Shown piece after piece: positions 10,653 to 20,700 of a stretch of DNA of 58,779 nucleotides. Position numbers and translations under genes: made by a program. Origin of the DNA: Pseudomonadota bacterium (GTDB taxonomy: Bacteria; Pseudomonadota; Gammaproteobacteria; GCA-001735895); contig JADFMY010000004.1 in assembly GCA_022563685.1 (NCBI GenBank), positions 1 to 58,779 of the forward strand, in the 5' to 3' direction. The notes beneath the pieces were generated by a model. That model was not told the origin of the DNA, did no database searches, and was given only the letters and a program-made list of their open reading frames with translations. How positions within the stretch are numbered: position 1 is the first letter of the stretch; each line of letters opens with the position of its first letter.

Positions 10653-11546
10653 CTAACTCACCTCACCGTTGGTAATCAGTCGGTTGCTTTTGAATTCCCA
10701 GGTTCTGATGATAACAATTTGATCAGTACTCTGTTTCAGTTCTTCAGGAAAAGGCGCGAACGGTTCCGCCAGCCTGAGAATGCGTTTTGCAGCCTGGTCT
10801 AGCACATTGTTGCCGGAAGAGCGCGTCACTTTCGCGCTGAGTATTTCTCCGGCTGCGTTAAGTCGCACGTTCATGCGTAGTTGGCCGTCTAATTTTTTGA
10901 TCCTCGCTTCCTGTGGATAGTTCAAATTTCCAGTCTGTTCAATTTTCTGCACCCATGAGGCCAGGTAACTGGCTTCCACGGCCTTTTTAGTGCTTGCGGT
11001 TAGCGTAATCGATTTGGGTCGTTTTGCATAATCGATCGACATTTGCCTGATTTCCGCCTGTAACCGGGCTATTTTACTCTGCCTTTGCTCTACCGCGCTG
11101 GTTTTCCGGGTTCCGGCACCCTGCTTTCGGTTTTGAACCTGTTGATCGAATTTCATTGGCGATTCGAGTTGAGAAATGAAGTAAAGGTGGTTGATCGCTA
11201 ACTGATTTCTTCGTAACTCCTCTCGGGCCTGGTCGGAAAGGCCGCGCTGATTAATAGGGGTATTGGAAGAAACCGGCGCGCTGGGCCGCGCTTTTTCATC
11301 TGCTTTGCCACCGCCTGCCTGATTGGCCTGGGCGATAAAATCGGGGTTTTTAACTTCTTCAGGACTGTGCGAATTTGCAAAAATAATTTCGAGGCTGGGT
11401 AAAGCGTTAGAACGGGGATTGGTCGATTGGGTAAATCCGACACCGAGCACCACGATTGTATGGATAGTCAGTGCGAGAAACAGTGTAAAGCCCAAACGGT
11501 CGCTCGCGCTAACCCTGGGCTGCTGCTGTATCGTTTGTTCAACCAT
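10653..11546 (-). CDS. Energy transducer TonB-family protein
   Basis: Single N-terminal TM, C-terminal TonB domain NYPQEARIKKLDGQLRMNVRLNAAGEILSAKVTRSSG. Confidence 0.88.
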   Translation of the reverse strand: MVEQTIQQQPRVSASDRLGFTLFLALTIHTIVVLGVGFTQSTNPRSNALPSLEIIFANSHSPEEVKNPDFIAQANQAGGGKADEKARPSAPVSSNTPINQRGLSDQAREELRRNQLAINHLYFISQLESPMKFDQQVQNRKQGAGTRKTSAVEQRQSKIARLQAEIRQMSIDYAKRPKSITLTASTKKAVEASYLASWVQKIEQTGNLNYPQEARIKKLDGQLRMNVRLNAAGEILSAKVTRSSGNNVLDQAAKRILRLAEPFAPFPEELKQSTDQIVIIRTWEFKSNRLITNGEVS

Positions 11547-11644
11547 CGCGGCCCCTATTTTGCCAACAATGCCGCCGCTTCACCAGTCATTTGCAGTAAC
11601 TAAGCGAAATACTTCAATATTTGGCTCTGCCCATGATTATTATT

Positions 11645-11733
11645 GGCCGAATGAATTCGGCCCTACAGGTTCTTCCCCCGAATGATTATCGGCCGAATAA
11701 TTTCTAATTGTGCAGGGTCGAATTCATTCGACC
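11645..11733. repeat. Pair of inverted palindromic repeats (REP-like)
   Basis: GGCCGAATGAATTCGGCCCTACA (11645-11667) and TGCAGGGTCGAATTCATTCGACC (11711-11733) are near-inverted copies, each a hairpin. Confidence 0.75.
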
Positions 11734-11768
11734 GGATATGTTTTCTATCAGGGAAAGAGCCTGATTTT

Positions 11769-12794
11769 TTAATCGATGATGGAAACAGGCAAATCCGAGA
11801 TCCATTCTAATTTGTTTGCAAAGGAACGCGTGACAAAGATTTGTTCATCATCGGTTATTATCAAATAATCGTCGATACCCAGTGACTCGGCCAGGCTCCG
11901 ATGATTTTCGAGACCACCGATCATCAGGCTGGTTGCCGCAACATCGGCGAGCACCGGGTCGGAAGCCATTACGGTGGCCGAGCTGATACGAATAGAAGGC
12001 GCTCCGGTACGCGGGTCGATGATATGGTGAATTATTTTGTCGCCCCGCCGATAATAGCGTTGATAATTTCCAGAGGTAAATAGAGCCTGTTGGCCACTCA
12101 GGTTGATGCCGGCGATGGTACCTGGCCTGAATGGGTTTTGTATCGCGATGCGCCATTCCTTCCCCATTTTGTCACCCGAAACCTGCAGGTCGCCACCGGC
12201 GTTGATCAAAAAGTGTTCGAAACCCTGTTGATGCAGGAAGTCGCTTATCCGGTCTAAGGCATAACCCTTGGCGATGCCGCCGAAATCCAGCTGCAAGGCC
12301 GGATTAGTGCTTTGCGCCTGCCCGTCGCGAATCACCAGATCAGGCATTGTTGGGATATCCTGCCGCAGGGTTTTGATTAACTCGGTGTCCGGTTTGGATG
12401 AACCGTGGAACCCATAAGCTGCGATCAGCTTACCGATCGCAGGGTTGAACAAATGCTGCGAACGTTCGTAGTACCCCTGGCTCAGGCGAATCAGCTCATT
12501 CAATGACGCGGGTATATCCGTGCTTTTTGAACTCGCCAGGCGATGGTTAAAACGAGTCAGATCACTATCTTCCCAGGCATGCCATTGATTGCGATAAGTA
12601 GCCAGTTGCTGCTCAATTTCGCTTAACGCCCACTCGGCTTTAGCCAGATCGGGGTGGATCAGCGTTATGTCAATGATCGTGCCAAATTGCAGCAGGCGTT
12701 GTTCGACCAGGTGCGCCTTTTTCTCGCAGCCTGCTGGCAGCAGGGCGATACTGAGAAGCATTATGGTTAACGAGCGATGAGCTGGTCTATGCAA
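11769..12794 (-). CDS. apbE: FAD:protein FMN transferase (ApbE family), lipoprotein
   Basis: Lipobox LLPAGC; DFGGIAKGYALDR; INAGGDLQVSG; HHIIDPRTGAP. Confidence 0.92.
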   Translation of the reverse strand: MHRPAHRSLTIMLLSIALLPAGCEKKAHLVEQRLLQFGTIIDITLIHPDLAKAEWALSEIEQQLATYRNQWHAWEDSDLTRFNHRLASSKSTDIPASLNELIRLSQGYYERSQHLFNPAIGKLIAAYGFHGSSKPDTELIKTLRQDIPTMPDLVIRDGQAQSTNPALQLDFGGIAKGYALDRISDFLHQQGFEHFLINAGGDLQVSGDKMGKEWRIAIQNPFRPGTIAGINLSGQQALFTSGNYQRYYRRGDKIIHHIIDPRTGAPSIRISSATVMASDPVLADVAATSLMIGGLENHRSLAESLGIDDYLIITDDEQIFVTRSFANKLEWISDLPVSIID

Positions 12795-13720
12795 TTGAAT
12801 AGGTCTGCGCTGATATTCAGGCCAAATTCCTGGTCGAGTTCACGAATACAGGTGGGACTGGTGACATTGATTTCAGTGACATAATCCCCGATCACGTCGA
12901 TACCGACGAAGACAAGGCCCTTATCACGCAGTGCAGGGCCAATTTGCTCGCAAAGCCAGCGGTCTCTCTCGGTTAAGGCCTGACCCCGCGTGCTGGCGCC
13001 AGCGGCGATATTGCCGCGGTTCTCGCCTTCGGCGGGCAGGCGCGCAAGTGCGTAGGGCACCACCTCGCCGTTAATCAGCAAGATGCGTTTATCGCCCTGA
13101 GCGATTTCGGGGATATATCGTTGCACCATGGTTTGTGAGGTTCCGTTTCGCGTCACGGTCTCGAGGATAACGTTAGTATTGGTATCGCCTGCCTGAACCC
13201 GAAAAACAGATACCCCGCCCATACCATCGAGTGGTTTGACGATGACATCGCGCTGCTGGTTAATAAACTCGAGTAGTAGCTCCGGATTCCTGCTCACACG
13301 AGTTTCGACGCAACACTGCGGGAAAAAACGGGTGTAGAGTTTTTCGTTGCAATCGCGCAGGCTAGATGGTTTATTCACCACCAGCACGCCATTTTCTTCG
13401 GCTTGTTCCAGCAGATAGGTAGAGTAGATATACTCCTGGTCGAACGGTGGGTCCTTGCGCATCAGTATCGCGTCGAGTTCATCGAGCCGGCAAATCCCTG
13501 CTTCGCCTTTTTCGAACCAGTCATCGTTATCATCCTGCAACCGAAGTAACTGGTAACGCGCATAACTGATGCTACTGTCCATGTACAGGTCATCGAGACC
13601 CATGTAGTAAATTTGCCAGCCTCGGTTTTGCGCTTCGAGTAACATCGCGAAGCTCGAATCCTTCCAGGGTTTAATGGATTCGATCGGATCCATCACAATT
13701 CCGAGCTTCCTGTTCGTCAT
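12767..13720 (-). CDS. gshB: Glutathione synthetase
   Basis: GIVMDPIESIKPWKDSSFAMLLEAQ, DAILMRKDPPFD, VKPLDGMGGVSVFR, EINVTSPTCIRE. Confidence 0.96.
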   Translation of the reverse strand: MTNRKLGIVMDPIESIKPWKDSSFAMLLEAQNRGWQIYYMGLDDLYMDSSISYARYQLLRLQDDNDDWFEKGEAGICRLDELDAILMRKDPPFDQEYIYSTYLLEQAEENGVLVVNKPSSLRDCNEKLYTRFFPQCCVETRVSRNPELLLEFINQQRDVIVKPLDGMGGVSVFRVQAGDTNTNVILETVTRNGTSQTMVQRYIPEIAQGDKRILLINGEVVPYALARLPAEGENRGNIAAGASTRGQALTERDRWLCEQIGPALRDKGLVFVGIDVIGDYVTEINVTSPTCIRELDQEFGLNISADLFNCIDQLIAR

Positions 13721-14059
13721 CGGTTAGATTCGGCAATTTTTCTGGCCGCTCTCAGCAGGTGTAGGACAGCCGCCAGGATTTGTGCATTCATGATTGTGGG
13801 TATTGAGTAACCATGACATTGATTTTACTGAAATATGATGACTTAGCCCACCCCATTCAGGAATAATTATTGGGTTACGCTGGTAGTTGCCGGTTGTCCG
13901 AATAAGCGTTCTCATAAAGCTGCTACTACTGTCTTCGTGCGGGTAGCCGGTCACTTTATCCGCCCGGGAAAGGCATCAATTTCAAAGTAGAAATCACATC
14001 AGTTAGTTTAAATAAATCACTGGTTTTACTTGAGTAAACCACTATAATCTATCGAATAT

Positions 14060-14518
14060 TTGGTGGGCCTAAACTTGGTAGTAAACCCTGGGGGATATGT
14101 GAAAGACAAGTCTCAGCAAGCAGTTAGCGCGCGAGATCCTGCTGCCTTAAATGTTAAGGTAATGGTAATCGATGATAGCAAAACTATTCGTCGAAGCGCC
14201 GAAACCCTGCTAAGAAAAGCGGGGTGTGAAGTTATTACTGCGGTCGACGGTTTTGAGGCGCTAGCGAAAATTACCGTTAATAAACCGGACATTATCTTTG
14301 TCGATATCATGATGCCACGCCTTGATGGGTACCAAACCTGTGCCCTGATAAAAAACAATCAATCCTTTAAATCTACTCCGGTCATTATGCTTTCAAGCAA
14401 GGACAGTATATTCGACCGCGCTCGTGGACGTATAGTCGGTTCGGAAAAATACCTGACTAAACCCTTCTCCAAGGAAGATTTAATTAATGCTATAACCGCC
14501 TATGTTGGACAGGGATAA
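14060..14518 (+). CDS. pilG: Response regulator PilG (type IV pilus chemosensory); GTG at 14099 is an alternative start
   Basis: CheY-like receiver; downstream of gshB and upstream of pilH as in Pseudomonas. Confidence 0.9.
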   Translation: MVGLNLVVNPGGYVKDKSQQAVSARDPAALNVKVMVIDDSKTIRRSAETLLRKAGCEVITAVDGFEALAKITVNKPDIIFVDIMMPRLDGYQTCALIKNNQSFKSTPVIMLSSKDSIFDRARGRIVGSEKYLTKPFSKEDLINAITAYVGQG

Positions 14519-14545
14519 TTTCGTTCCTGAAACACCAGGCACTTA

Positions 14546-14929
14546 TTGAGTAACGCACTTATGACACATATTCTGATAGTAGACGATTCGCCGACCGAGG
14601 TTCATGTTTTCCGGACAATGCTGGAAAAGCATGACATGAATGTGTCGGTAGCAGCCGATGGTGAAGAGGGTATAGAGAAGGCGCTTGCATTCAAGCCCGA
14701 CTGTATTCTGATGGATGTAGTGATGCCGGGGAAAAATGGTTTTCAGGCCACCCGAGACCTGCGTCGTAACCCCGAGACTTCATCGATTCCGGTAATTATC
14801 ATTACGACCAAGGGTCAGGAAACCGACAAGATATGGGGAGTGCGGCAGGGCGCAAAGGACTATATCGTCAAACCCGTGAATGAAGCGGATTTAATAGAAA
14901 GAATAAACAAGGTGCTGGATAAGCCATGA
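14546..14929 (+). CDS. pilH: Response regulator PilH
   Basis: CheY-like: ILIVDDSPTEVHVFRTMLEKH, DCILMDVVMPGKNGFQATR, GAKDYIVKP. Confidence 0.92.
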   Translation: MSNALMTHILIVDDSPTEVHVFRTMLEKHDMNVSVAADGEEGIEKALAFKPDCILMDVVMPGKNGFQATRDLRRNPETSSIPVIIITTKGQETDKIWGVRQGAKDYIVKPVNEADLIERINKVLDKP

Positions 14930-15459
14930 CGGTAACTTCACCATTTCAAATGTTGGAGCTACTGGACACGCGCTGTCGAAAAAATTCGGTTGGGCTGCCG
15001 CTAGTAAAAAAAGTGGTGGATGACTGGATAGGAATCGGATTTAAAATTAACGGTATTCCATTGCTGGCTAAAATGGAAGAGGTGAGTGAAATTTTACCAC
15101 CGCCGCAAACAATCCGCGTTCCAGGGGTCAAGGCCTGGGTCAGGGGACTGGCAAATATCCGTGGTTCCCTGATGCCGGTGCTGGACATGAAAGACTATCT
15201 ATTTGGCGTTGCCACTAAAATTAACAAGAATAGCCGGGTTCTGGTGATCAACAAATCAGGGCTGGTTGCGGCTTTACTGGTCGAAGAAGTGTTTGGCTTG
15301 AGGCGTTTCAAACAGGAAGAACTTAAGGACGAGGTAGACCCCGATACAGGTTCGGTCAAGGATTACCTGGCTGGTACATTTGTTGACCAGGTGCGCCGAT
15401 GGAATGTGTTTAGCGTTGATAAACTGGTGAAAACCGAGCAGTTTATCAAGGTAGTATGA
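14926..15459 (+). CDS. pilI: CheW-like protein PilI
   Basis: CheW domain; operon position. Confidence 0.92.
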   Translation: MTVTSPFQMLELLDTRCRKNSVGLPLVKKVVDDWIGIGFKINGIPLLAKMEEVSEILPPPQTIRVPGVKAWVRGLANIRGSLMPVLDMKDYLFGVATKINKNSRVLVINKSGLVAALLVEEVFGLRRFKQEELKDEVDPDTGSVKDYLAGTFVDQVRRWNVFSVDKLVKTEQFIKVV

Positions 15460-15495
15460 ATTAATGTTAATAAGCGATAAAACGATGGAGGCCTT

Positions 15496-17700
15496 ATGGC
15501 GCTGCTAGGTAAACTTAAACAATTCCTGCCCGGGAGTGTGGGGAGGATTGCGCTTGATTCGGATCGTGCTGATAGAATATTTGATACCAGAGTTGCTATT
15601 GCCGGCGGTTTCCTGATCCTCTCGATTGTAGTTGTGGCGGCAGCGATACATTTTGATATAAAACACAAGAATGAGAACAAAACCTTTTCGGCCCTTACCC
15701 TGGAACAGCAAGTTATATCACAGCAAATAGCGATTAACGCGCTCGCTGCCGCGTCGGGAGATTGGATGGTATTAGGCCAACTGGCAGGTAGTCAATCCCG
15801 ATTTAAGGAAACGATTTTAATACTGGATAACGGGGATAGTCTGAGTGATCTGCCGCCTTTACCCGAAACGTTTTCGATCGAGTATTCCGCATTAAAGGAT
15901 ATCTGGCAAGGTTATGACAAAAATGTCAATATTATAGTTGCCGCAAAGCCTTCGCTCGAAGCGGTCAGCGAATATATATCACAGATAAAAGAATCCCTGC
16001 CAGAGCTAATATCTTTATCGAATATAATAGTCAGCGACTTAATTAACACCCGTGCGCCAGGCAAGGATATTGCATTGGCATCAGGCCAACTGGCCCTGGT
16101 TGGTGGGATGGAGAACAGCCTTAACCTGATCTTGATGAACCATGATGCAAGTATGATGGATCATGGCGCAGATACGATGGACCAGGGTGCCGGCATGATG
16201 AACCAGGGTGCAGCTGCAATGACAGTAGCTGATCGTTTTTCCAGAAATGCAATTCAAATCGAAAGGCAGCTAATCGCCATGTTGAAAGGCAGTAGGTCGC
16301 TCGGGATAGAAAAGTTCAAAGGAGCCGCCGTTGTCGCCAAGCTGGTTCAATTTGCTGACCTGTACTCGGTAGTAAAAAAGAACGTCGATGGGATACTGAA
16401 AAATTCGAGCCAGCTAATTAAGGTGCGCCAGGCGGCAACGCAAATTCATTCGCAAAGCTCAATTCTGTTGAGGGCTTCAGACGATTTGATTTCGAAAATT
16501 CAACCCCACGATGACCACATGGAGATGTCAACGCTTGCCGCTATTGGGTTCGTTGTATTGCTTTCGATCTTGATGATCACCCTGCTATTTACCTTAATAC
16601 GTCGTACACGAGCACGCCTGGCCGAATCGAAGGATCAGAATGATAAAAATCAGCGAGCTATTTTGCGCCTGCTCGATGAAATGGGCAATCTGGCTGATGG
16701 CGATCTTTCGATCCATACCACGGTGAGCGAAGATATCACCGGTGCGATCGCAGATTCAGTTAACTATTCTATCGATGCATTACGCGATCTGGTTGGGACT
16801 ATCAACAAGACCGCGGTACAGGTGAGCAGTGCGGTTAGGAAAACACAAGGCACAACGTCTCGACTGGAAAAGGAAAGCGCCACTCAGGCCAGGGAGATAA
16901 TCGGGGCCAGCAATACAATCACTGAAATTTCCAAATCGATGTCGACGGTATCGGATAAAGCGGCAGACTCTGCTGCGGTGGCTCGTAAATCGGTGAGTAT
17001 CGCGCATCAGGGTGGCGAAACAGTGCGTCAGGCTATTGCCGGTATGGAAACAATCCGCGGACAAATTCAGGAAACGTCCAAGCGTATTAAACGTCTGGGC
17101 GAGAGCTCCCAGGAAATCGGTGATATCGTCAATCTAATTACCGAGATATCGGATCAGACTAATATTCTCGCATTGAATGCAGCCATTCAGGCGTCGATGG
17201 CGGGCGAAGCTGGCCGAGGTTTCGCAGTGGTTGCGGACGAGGTACAGCGCCTCGCAGAACGTACTGGTGATGCAACCAAGCAGATCGAGGCGCTGGTGAA
17301 AACAATCCAGGCGGATACCAATGCAGCAACGGCTTCGATGGAGCAAAGCACATCAAACGTGGTGAAGGGCGCCCAATTGACCGAAAATGCAGGTAGTGCA
17401 CTGGATAAAATCGAGCAAGTTTCGATGAATCTGGCGCAACGCATTCTCGAGATATCGGATGCAACCAAGGCACAGGCTGCCGAGAGTGTCAAAATTACTC
17501 AAACGATGGATGTGATTCAACAGATTACGATGAAAACGTCACAAGGATCGGGCCAGGCCTCCGAATCCATTGGCGTATTGTCAGACATGGTCAAGGCCAT
17601 GCACAAGTCGGTAGCGGGATTCAAGTTACCCGGTATCCAAGCGGCCGATAGCTCGATTCACGACATTACCGAATTGTCGGTAAAAGGCAATTTCAGGTAG
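15496..17700 (+). CDS. pilJ: Methyl-accepting chemotaxis protein PilJ
   Basis: 734 aa; signalling hairpin [40 protein letters not shown]. Confidence 0.94.
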   Translation: MALLGKLKQFLPGSVGRIALDSDRADRIFDTRVAIAGGFLILSIVVVAAAIHFDIKHKNENKTFSALTLEQQVISQQIAINALAAASGDWMVLGQLAGSQSRFKETILILDNGDSLSDLPPLPETFSIEYSALKDIWQGYDKNVNIIVAAKPSLEAVSEYISQIKESLPELISLSNIIVSDLINTRAPGKDIALASGQLALVGGMENSLNLILMNHDASMMDHGADTMDQGAGMMNQGAAAMTVADRFSRNAIQIERQLIAMLKGSRSLGIEKFKGAAVVAKLVQFADLYSVVKKNVDGILKNSSQLIKVRQAATQIHSQSSILLRASDDLISKIQPHDDHMEMSTLAAIGFVVLLSILMITLLFTLIRRTRARLAESKDQNDKNQRAILRLLDEMGNLADGDLSIHTTVSEDITGAIADSVNYSIDALRDLVGTINKTAVQVSSAVRKTQGTTSRLEKESATQAREIIGASNTITEISKSMSTVSDKAADSAAVARKSVSIAHQGGETVRQAIAGMETIRGQIQETSKRIKRLGESSQEIGDIVNLITEISDQTNILALNAAIQASMAGEAGRGFAVVADEVQRLAERTGDATKQIEALVKTIQADTNAATASMEQSTSNVVKGAQLTENAGSALDKIEQVSMNLAQRILEISDATKAQAAESVKITQTMDVIQQITMKTSQGSGQASESIGVLSDMVKAMHKSVAGFKLPGIQAADSSIHDITELSVKGNFR
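16138..16221 (+). repeat. Four 21-bp in-frame tandem repeats in pilJ (Met/His/Asp-rich)
   Basis: Translation [28 protein letters not shown]. Confidence 0.85.
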
Positions 17701-17715
17701 ACCACGGACGCCCGC

Positions 17716-20700
17716 ATGAGTCGCCAACAGACTTCGATTAAACAAAGCGCTCTGGGATGGGTAAAAAAGTCTATCGACGACAATCTGTCTGAAATCAGCA
17801 CCGATTTAAGGTTGTACATAGAAGAGGATGACGGCACGTTACTGGGAGCCGTACAGGAACGACTGGGGGTTATACAGGGCGTTCTGACCATGGTTGAGCA
17901 ATATGGCTCAGCCATGTTGACCGAAGAAATGGTTTCGCTATGTGAATTCATAGCCGAAAGCAAGAAAGATAAGGAAGGCCAGGCAGTCGAAGTGTTGTTG
18001 CGCGCAGTATTGCAACTGCCTGACTATCTCGAACATATACAATCTGGTTACCGGGATATACCGATCGCGATATTGCCGTTGCTTAACGATATTCGAGCGG
18101 TAAAAAATCAGGACTTGTTTTCGGAAAAACTATTATTCCTGCCCGACCTGTCAATGCATAAGGAGGGAGGCGAAGACGCGTCTATCGATGACAAGAGTAA
18201 CGAGGTATCGAAGTTATTAGCCAGGAAACTACGCCCGATATTTCAGTTCGCTTTGCTCAACCTGATCCGGGATAAATCGGTAGAAGATAGCCTGGCTCAC
18301 CTGGAAAAGGTCTGTGAAACTCTGGAGGAGCGATCCGCTTCGGAACAGGTTGCGCGCATCTGGTGGATCGTCGGCGCTCTGGTAGAGTCAGTGGCACGCC
18401 AAAATCTGGAGCTGGGTGTATCGATTAAAAGCCTGCTGGGAAAGGTAGACGCACTGTTTCGTGTCATATTGATAATCGGCGAGCGCGGACTGTTGAACAG
18501 GCAACCCATTGAGTTAATTAAAAACTTCCTGTTTTATATAGCTCAGCCAGAATGTGACGGGCCTAAATCCCAGGCGATAAAAACAGCCTATCGTTTAGAG
18601 GAATTCTTGCCCAGCGAAGCGGTTCGGAGCAAGGTCCTCAACAATATTGCCGGCCCTAATCAGGCACTGTTAAAAGCCGTCGCAGAAGCGATGAAAGCCG
18701 ATATCGAAACGGTAAAATCTACCCTCGAAATTTATGTTAATGGTGATCTGGGTAATATCGAATTGCTCAGGGATATTCCTCAGGAATTGCATGTCATTGC
18801 AGATACCCTGGCGATGATCGGGCTAGGTCAGCAGCGCCAGTTGATCGTATCCCAAATAGACGTGGTCAAGGAAATCATCGATGGCAGGGAGCAGCCGAAC
18901 GAAGAAAAATTACTGTCTATGGCGGCAGAATTGATTCAGGTTGATCAGGCGCTGGATCAGATGCAAAAACGCCAGCCCATCAACGGCGGAGACGAGCGCT
19001 CTGAGGCTGATGTATCCAGGGACTTCGAACTGGATGCCGTATTGACTGCGGTAGTGACCGCTGCCCTGGATAATATCCAGAAAACCAAGAGCGCTATCCT
19101 GGATTTTATCAAGGACCCTACACGCGCCGAAAATATCGATTTGTGCGTTACCCTGATGGAAGAGGCGAAAGGGGCGCTGGAATTACTCAATCAGCCCCGT
19201 GCAGTATTGGTGATCGATGGGTTGATTCGGTATCTGAAAGAACATGATATTGTCGAATTTATGGATACGAATCGACTCGATTCGCTGTCACAGGTGGTTG
19301 TGAGTATCGAATATTACCTGGAAGCCCTGGGCGAACATCGAAGCGATGCCGATAGTATTCTCGACTTTGCCGATGCACAAATTAAGACGTTACTGTCAAA
19401 TGCCACACTCCCCAGCGAGTCTGCCGCTGGTGAAGAGCTGGTCATAGTAGACGACCAGGCCAGGGATACTGCCGAATCAACAGGTCTATTCGAGGTGTCT
19501 ACACTTGAAATTGATGATGCGCCAGACCCGGAACTGGAGGCAGAATTTGTCCAGTTGACTGACCAGGAAGCACCCGTCGAAGCCGACGACAGTTTGACTC
19601 TCGAAGCGCCGGCCGAAGAGCCCGCCCCGGTTATAGCGGCCGAACTGGCTGTCGATTCTGAATTAGAAATCCCATCGTCCAAACCGATATCACAGGGTTC
19701 GGAGGCCTTGCCAGGCGATGAACAGTTAGTCGATGAATTGAGCGACGAGCTGATCGATATACACGATGCTCTTGAGGAGCCGGCAAAAGACGATACCAAA
19801 GTCGATGTAACTGGCGAAGATCCGTCTGAATTCGAGAGCCCGGCAGAGGAATCAGTTGATAAAGCGGTAAATGTTGTTCCAGTCGATGAGGCCTTGCCGG
19901 TATTAGGCCCGGACACTGATACGGAGATACTGGAGATTTATCTGGAAGAAGCAGAGGAAGAGTCGGAGAATATTCGTCGCTTACAGCAGGACTGGTTGTT
20001 GCACCCGGAAGATGAAAACGCAGTGACGAATATTCGTCGCGCGTTTCATACTATCAAGGGTAGCGGGCGCCTGGTAAGCGCGAGCAAGATAGCAGAATTT
20101 GCCTGGGACTACGAGCAACTGCTCAATCGGGTGATCGACAAAACAGTGTTACCTAAAACCGATGTCATCGACGCGGTGGGCCAGGCGGCAGCTGCATTGG
20201 CTGAACTGGTCGTGGAGTTAAAAACCAACCAGCCCCCAACGGCTGATATTCCCTACTTGCGAGGTCTGGCCAGAGCACTTGCCGAATTCAAGGCCAGGCA
20301 GGTATTGAGCGAGCATAAGCGGCATATAGCAGCAATAAGAGAATCTCCCCACGACCTGATTACCGATGGCCCGGCATCCGCAGCAGATGATTTTGAACCG
20401 ATAGAACCCGAGGCTCTGGATGATGAAGCGCCAGTCGCTAAATCCGAATCTGAGGAGACCCCCCCGGACCCTTTCGTCCTGACGAAAGAGAAACCCATGC
20501 CTGGAGAAGAGGCAAGGGCGAACACGCCCGACGTTCAAGAGCCGGTCGAACCAACCGGCCTGTCGTTCGATCCGGAATTACTGACCATCTATCAACAAGA
20601 GGTCGAGCAGCACCTAAGCACAATAAATACCGCCCTTGAAGAGGCTGAAAAAAGGCAGGAGTTGATTCCTCAGGAAGATCTTTACAGGGCTCTGCATACT

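Noticed and set aside
13724-13954. 76-aa minus-strand ORF upstream of gshB
   Set aside because: No recognisable domain; probably the gshB/pilG intergenic region
16138-16221. Possible CRISPR-like array
   Set aside because: Repeats are 21-bp, in frame, contiguous without spacers and inside pilJ
19314-19916. 200-aa antisense ORF inside chpA
   Set aside because: Ser-rich shadow frame opposite a strongly supported coding region; no independent start context or family
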